Assembly (NCBI GenBank): GCA_950022655.1
Contig: OX465583.1
Coordinates: 14,283,298 to 14,347,297 of the forward strand
DNA from: Alentia gelatinosa
Taxonomy: Eukaryota; Annelida; Polychaeta; Phyllodocida; Polynoidae
Length of the DNA: 64,000 nucleotides
Reading direction: 5' to 3'
How positions within the stretch are numbered: the first letter of the stretch is position 1; each line of letters starts with the position of its first letter. Positions 61,358-64,000 of the stretch are shown here, piece after piece. The notes beneath the pieces are model-generated. The model was not told the DNA's origin. It saw only the letters and a list, made by a program, of their open reading frames with translations, and did not search any database. Both the position numbers and the translations under genes were made by a program.

Positions 61358-62199
61358 GGTCTTCCGGGTTAGAACAATATCGCGTTGATGAGCAGGTTGT
61401 TACGGTCAGTGCTGTCCGGTCGGACATACCCGAGCAATGGACGATCGATTCGGTTGTCCAGCGTCCCTACCGGACCACGTGACTCCGCAGAGGCATTCTT
61501 ACGTAAAGCTTGGTGTTGCCCGGGTAACATGTGAACAACGCCAACTTCCGCCTGGTACAGACTAGAGCAAACATAGGAGCGCGCGGATGAACTTATATAT
61601 ATATAATATATGTACATCCGTTGTTTCCACATTGGTTTAGCGGACAGGCAAAGGTCAGTATATGCTTACTTTTCGTTTGAATACTATCATAGACATATTT
61701 ACGCTAACTTCCAGAGCCTAAACTGATTTCATATTCAGGTGGTCTTTCAGAAAGTTAGTGGAACGGACCCCATGATTAAGACATTTTCTAAACGATAGGC
61801 CTTTAATGTGATTATCTGGAAATCATGATGAATCGAGATGAATAATAACCTATTAACAATTTTCTGTCGGTATTTTCATAACTACAATACAGGAAATGTG
61901 ATAGCAAAAATATAAATGTTATAAAAGTTGGCTGTGCATGCATTCCTCTCTGTATGTGGAAGGATTGTGTTCTTGTGCTATATAACAGACTTTCTATGCA
62001 ATCTTTATGCATGGCATATTACAGGCCGTATTATGAGAAATGCCACTGCTTTCTTCCTTTTCCCATATCTTATAGTGTTGGTGTAACATGTTCCTAGAAC
62101 ATTTAAAATTCTGAACGACGTACCGCAAAGAGGTTATTGTATTGTCTTGACACTATACTAGACACATATGGCATTGTAGAAAGTATGCTCTTCTTTCAG
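61358..62199. other. Putative upstream region and first intron of the second mucin gene
   Basis: GC-richer at 61370-61590, then TATA-like DNA, then AT-rich sequence ending in the gctcttctttcag acceptor at 62199. No other gene. Confidence 0.4.
61590..61651 (+). promoter_or_regulatory. Candidate TATA promoter and 5' UTR exon of the second mucin gene
   Basis: A TATA-like stretch (tatatatatataatatat, about 61594-61611) lies below a GC-rich, CpG-bearing block (61380-61590). About 40 nt later aggcaaag|gtcagt could be a donor ending a short non-coding exon, to be joined to the ATG exon at 62200. This rests on position and motifs only. Confidence 0.3.
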
Positions 62200-64000
62200 A
62201 TGTACTTGACGCGGAGACCATTCTTCTATTGGATGTTGATATGCGTATCAACTCATAAAGTCTTCTCTGTACATTGTCCTAATGAAACGACAGAAACGCT
62301 AACCACGCAATCTGTATCAACAACAGGCACACATTCCACAGGAGCGATGGCTAGAGGAAGCACCGAATCTCCGAATATCACTTCAACGATGTCTCAAACA
62401 ATTACAACTACAGGATACAGAGAATCTACAGTGACAAGTACAGAAAGTACAGAACATTCAACTGTCACAACAGAGCAAACAGAATCTACAAAAATGACAA
62501 TGACAATGACAGGGGTAGAAAATATAGAACATTCAACTGCCACGTCTACTGAGCAAACAGGATCTACAAGAGTGTCAGCTTCAGAAAGTACAGAACATGC
62601 AACTGGCACAACAACAAAGCAAACAGAATCTACAACAGTGTCTGGAGCAGAAAACACAGAACATTCAACTGTCATATCTAAAGAGCTAACAGAATCTATG
62701 TCAATGACAGAAGTAAAGAGTACAGAACATCCAATTGTCACATTTACTGGGATAATAGAATCTACAACAGTATCAGAAACAGAAAGTATGGATCATACAA
62801 CTGCCACATATACTGGGATAATAGACCTCACAACAGTGAAAGCATCAGAAAGTTCAGAACATTCTACTCTCACATTTACTGGGATAACAGAACCTACAAT
62901 TGTGACAGGAACAAAAAGTACAGAACATCCAACTGTTGAATTTACTGGGATAACAGAACCTACAACAGTGGCAGGAACAGAAGGTAAAAAACATCCTACT
63001 CTCACATTTACTGGAATTACGGAACCTACAATTGTGACAGGAACAAAAAGTACAGAACATCCAACTGTTGAATTTACTGGGATAACAGAACCTACAACAG
63101 TGGCAGGAACAGAAAGTTCAGAACATCCTGCTCTCACAATTACTGGGATAACAGAACCTACAAAAGTGACAGGATCAGAAAGTTCAGAACATCCAACTGT
63201 TGCATTTGCTGGGATAACAGAACCTATTACGGTGACAGGAACAGAAAGTTCAGAACATCATACTCTCACATTTACTGGGATAACAGAACATACAGCAGTG
63301 ACAGGATCAGGAAATACAGAACATCCTACTCTCATAATTACTGGGATAATAGAACCTACAATAGTGACAGGAACAGAAAGTACAGAACATCCCACTGTTG
63401 AATTTACAGGGATAACAGAACCTACAACAGTGACAGGAACAGAAAGTTCAGAACATCCTACTCTCACATTTACTGGGATAACAGAACCTACAACAGTGGC
63501 AGGAATAAAAAATAGCGAAAATCCAACTGTTGCCTTTACTGGTATAACAGAACCTACAGCAGTGACAGGATCAGAAGGTTCAGAACATCCTACTGTTGCA
63601 TTTACTGGAATAACAGAACCTACAAAAGTGACAGGAACAGAAGGTAAAAAACATCCTACTCTCACATTTACTGGGATTACGGAACCTACAATTGTGACAG
63701 GAACAAAAAGTACAGAACATCCAACTGTTGAATTTACTGGGATAACAGAACCTACAGCAGTGACAGGAACAGAAAGTTCAGAACATCCTACTCTCACATT
63801 TACTGGGATAACAGAACCTACAATTGTGACAGGAACAAAAAGTACAGAACATCCAACTGTTGAATTTACTGGGATAACACAACCTACAACAGTGACAGGA
63901 ACAGAAAGTTCAGAACATCCTACTCTCACATTTACTGGGATAACAGAACCTACAACAGTGGCAGGAATAAAAAATAGCGAAAATCCAACTGTTGCCTTTA
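62200..64000 (+). CDS. Second mucin-like secreted or membrane protein, first coding exon (partial)
   Basis: The acceptor tgctcttctttcag ends at 62199, and the ATG is the first base of the exon, the same arrangement as exon 1 of the upstream gene. The frame is open for 600 codons to the window end. It starts MYLTRRPFFYWMLICVSTH, a probable signal peptide, then a Thr/Ser/Glu-rich region. From about 62452 it has repeats of EHPTLTFTGITEPTTVTGTE type. The period is 75 nt for the first step and exactly 66 nt (22 residues) for all later steps. There is about one Thr or Ser in every three residues, so heavy O-glycosylation is likely. The three antisense frames here are mirrors. Inferred: a paralogue or neighbour of similar design; whether EGF exons follow lies outside the window. 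Confidence 0.75.
   Translation, partial: MYLTRRPFFYWMLICVSTHKVFSVHCPNETTETLTTQSVSTTGTHSTGAMARGSTESPNITSTMSQTITTTGYRESTVTSTESTEHSTVTTEQTESTKMTMTMTGVENIEHSTATSTEQTGSTRVSASESTEHATGTTTKQTESTTVSGAENTEHSTVISKELTESMSMTEVKSTEHPIVTFTGIIESTTVSETESMDHTTATYTGIIDLTTVKASESSEHSTLTFTGITEPTIVTGTKSTEHPTVEFTGITEPTTVAGTEGKKHPTLTFTGITEPTIVTGTKSTEHPTVEFTGITEPTTVAGTESSEHPALTITGITEPTKVTGSESSEHPTVAFAGITEPITVTGTESSEHHTLTFTGITEHTAVTGSGNTEHPTLIITGIIEPTIVTGTESTEHPTVEFTGITEPTTVTGTESSEHPTLTFTGITEPTTVAGIKNSENPTVAFTGITEPTAVTGSEGSEHPTVAFTGITEPTKVTGTEGKKHPTLTFTGITEPTIVTGTKSTEHPTVEFTGITEPTAVTGTESSEHPTLTFTGITEPTIVTGTKSTEHPTVEFTGITQPTTVTGTESSEHPTLTFTGITEPTTVAGIKNSENPTVAF
62452..64000 (+). repeat. Coding minisatellite, 66-nt (22-residue) units, more than 22 copies
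   Basis: The EH/KH/DH/EN anchor falls at 62452, 62527, 62593, 62659, 62725, 62791, 62857, 62923, 62989, 63055, 63121, 63187, 63253 and so on to 63979; all steps after the first are 66. Many neighbouring units alternate between a type with TLTFTGI and a type with TVEFTGI, giving a 132-nt higher-order unit in places. The array continues beyond the window. Confidence 0.95.

Noticed and set aside
1..64000. tRNA, rRNA or other structured RNA genes
   Set aside because: I looked for cloverleaf-like and conserved promoter-box patterns by eye and found none I could support; the many hairpins belong to inverted-repeat elements.

Overview
This is animal nuclear DNA, most likely from a bilaterian marine invertebrate. 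The genes are split by introns with GT-AG borders. The interspersed elements are non-LTR retrotransposons and many small inverted-repeat DNA elements. There is a degenerate CCCTAA/TTAGGG tract of the metazoan telomere type, and the main gene is built from EGF, TSP1 and transmembrane modules. I cannot name the species; amphioxus-like or other invertebrate genomes fit, but nothing here is diagnostic.

The core of the window is one large plus-strand gene, reconstructed here as 17 coding exons (5051-48843). All splice phases agree and no stop interrupts the joined frame, giving a predicted 1305-residue type I membrane protein. In order it carries a signal peptide, five acidic 16-residue Thr/Pro repeats, eighteen 8-residue MTQAPKQT repeats (mucin-like), about 16 EGF-like domains (mostly calcium-binding type), a 16-residue microexon, a thrombospondin type 1 repeat, a membrane-proximal region with an RRKR furin-type site, one transmembrane helix and a 22-residue cytoplasmic tail. 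It is probably a cell-surface adhesion or receptor-like mucin. At the right edge (62200 to the window end) the first coding exon of a second gene of the same design begins: the ATG is the first base after the acceptor, followed by a secretory leader and a Thr-rich array with an exact 66-base period. The window ends inside it.

The introns and the 13-kb intergenic gap are dominated by repeats. There are six non-LTR retrotransposon remnants; two (50.65-52.13 kb plus strand, 52.47-54.39 kb minus strand) keep long reverse transcriptase frames. There are many inverted-repeat (MITE-like) families, often nested, a 1642-bp tandem duplication (21179-24462), and an interstitial telomere-like block (26.5-27.3 kb). 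A 21-copy 75-bp minisatellite starts exactly at the 5' splice site of the TSP1 exon and repeats the donor in every unit. A 15-bp-type minisatellite (52.2-56.1 kb) reverses strand orientation and is interrupted by a LINE.

The most unusual pattern is in the inverted-repeat elements. Related copies keep the same frame (ends, hairpin layout, central palindromes), but a short 'word' repeated several times inside each copy is replaced, at all its positions together, by a different word in another copy. I propose these words are binding sites for a transposase or other factor and that they switch specificity in concert. I see no protein-coding partner for this in the window.
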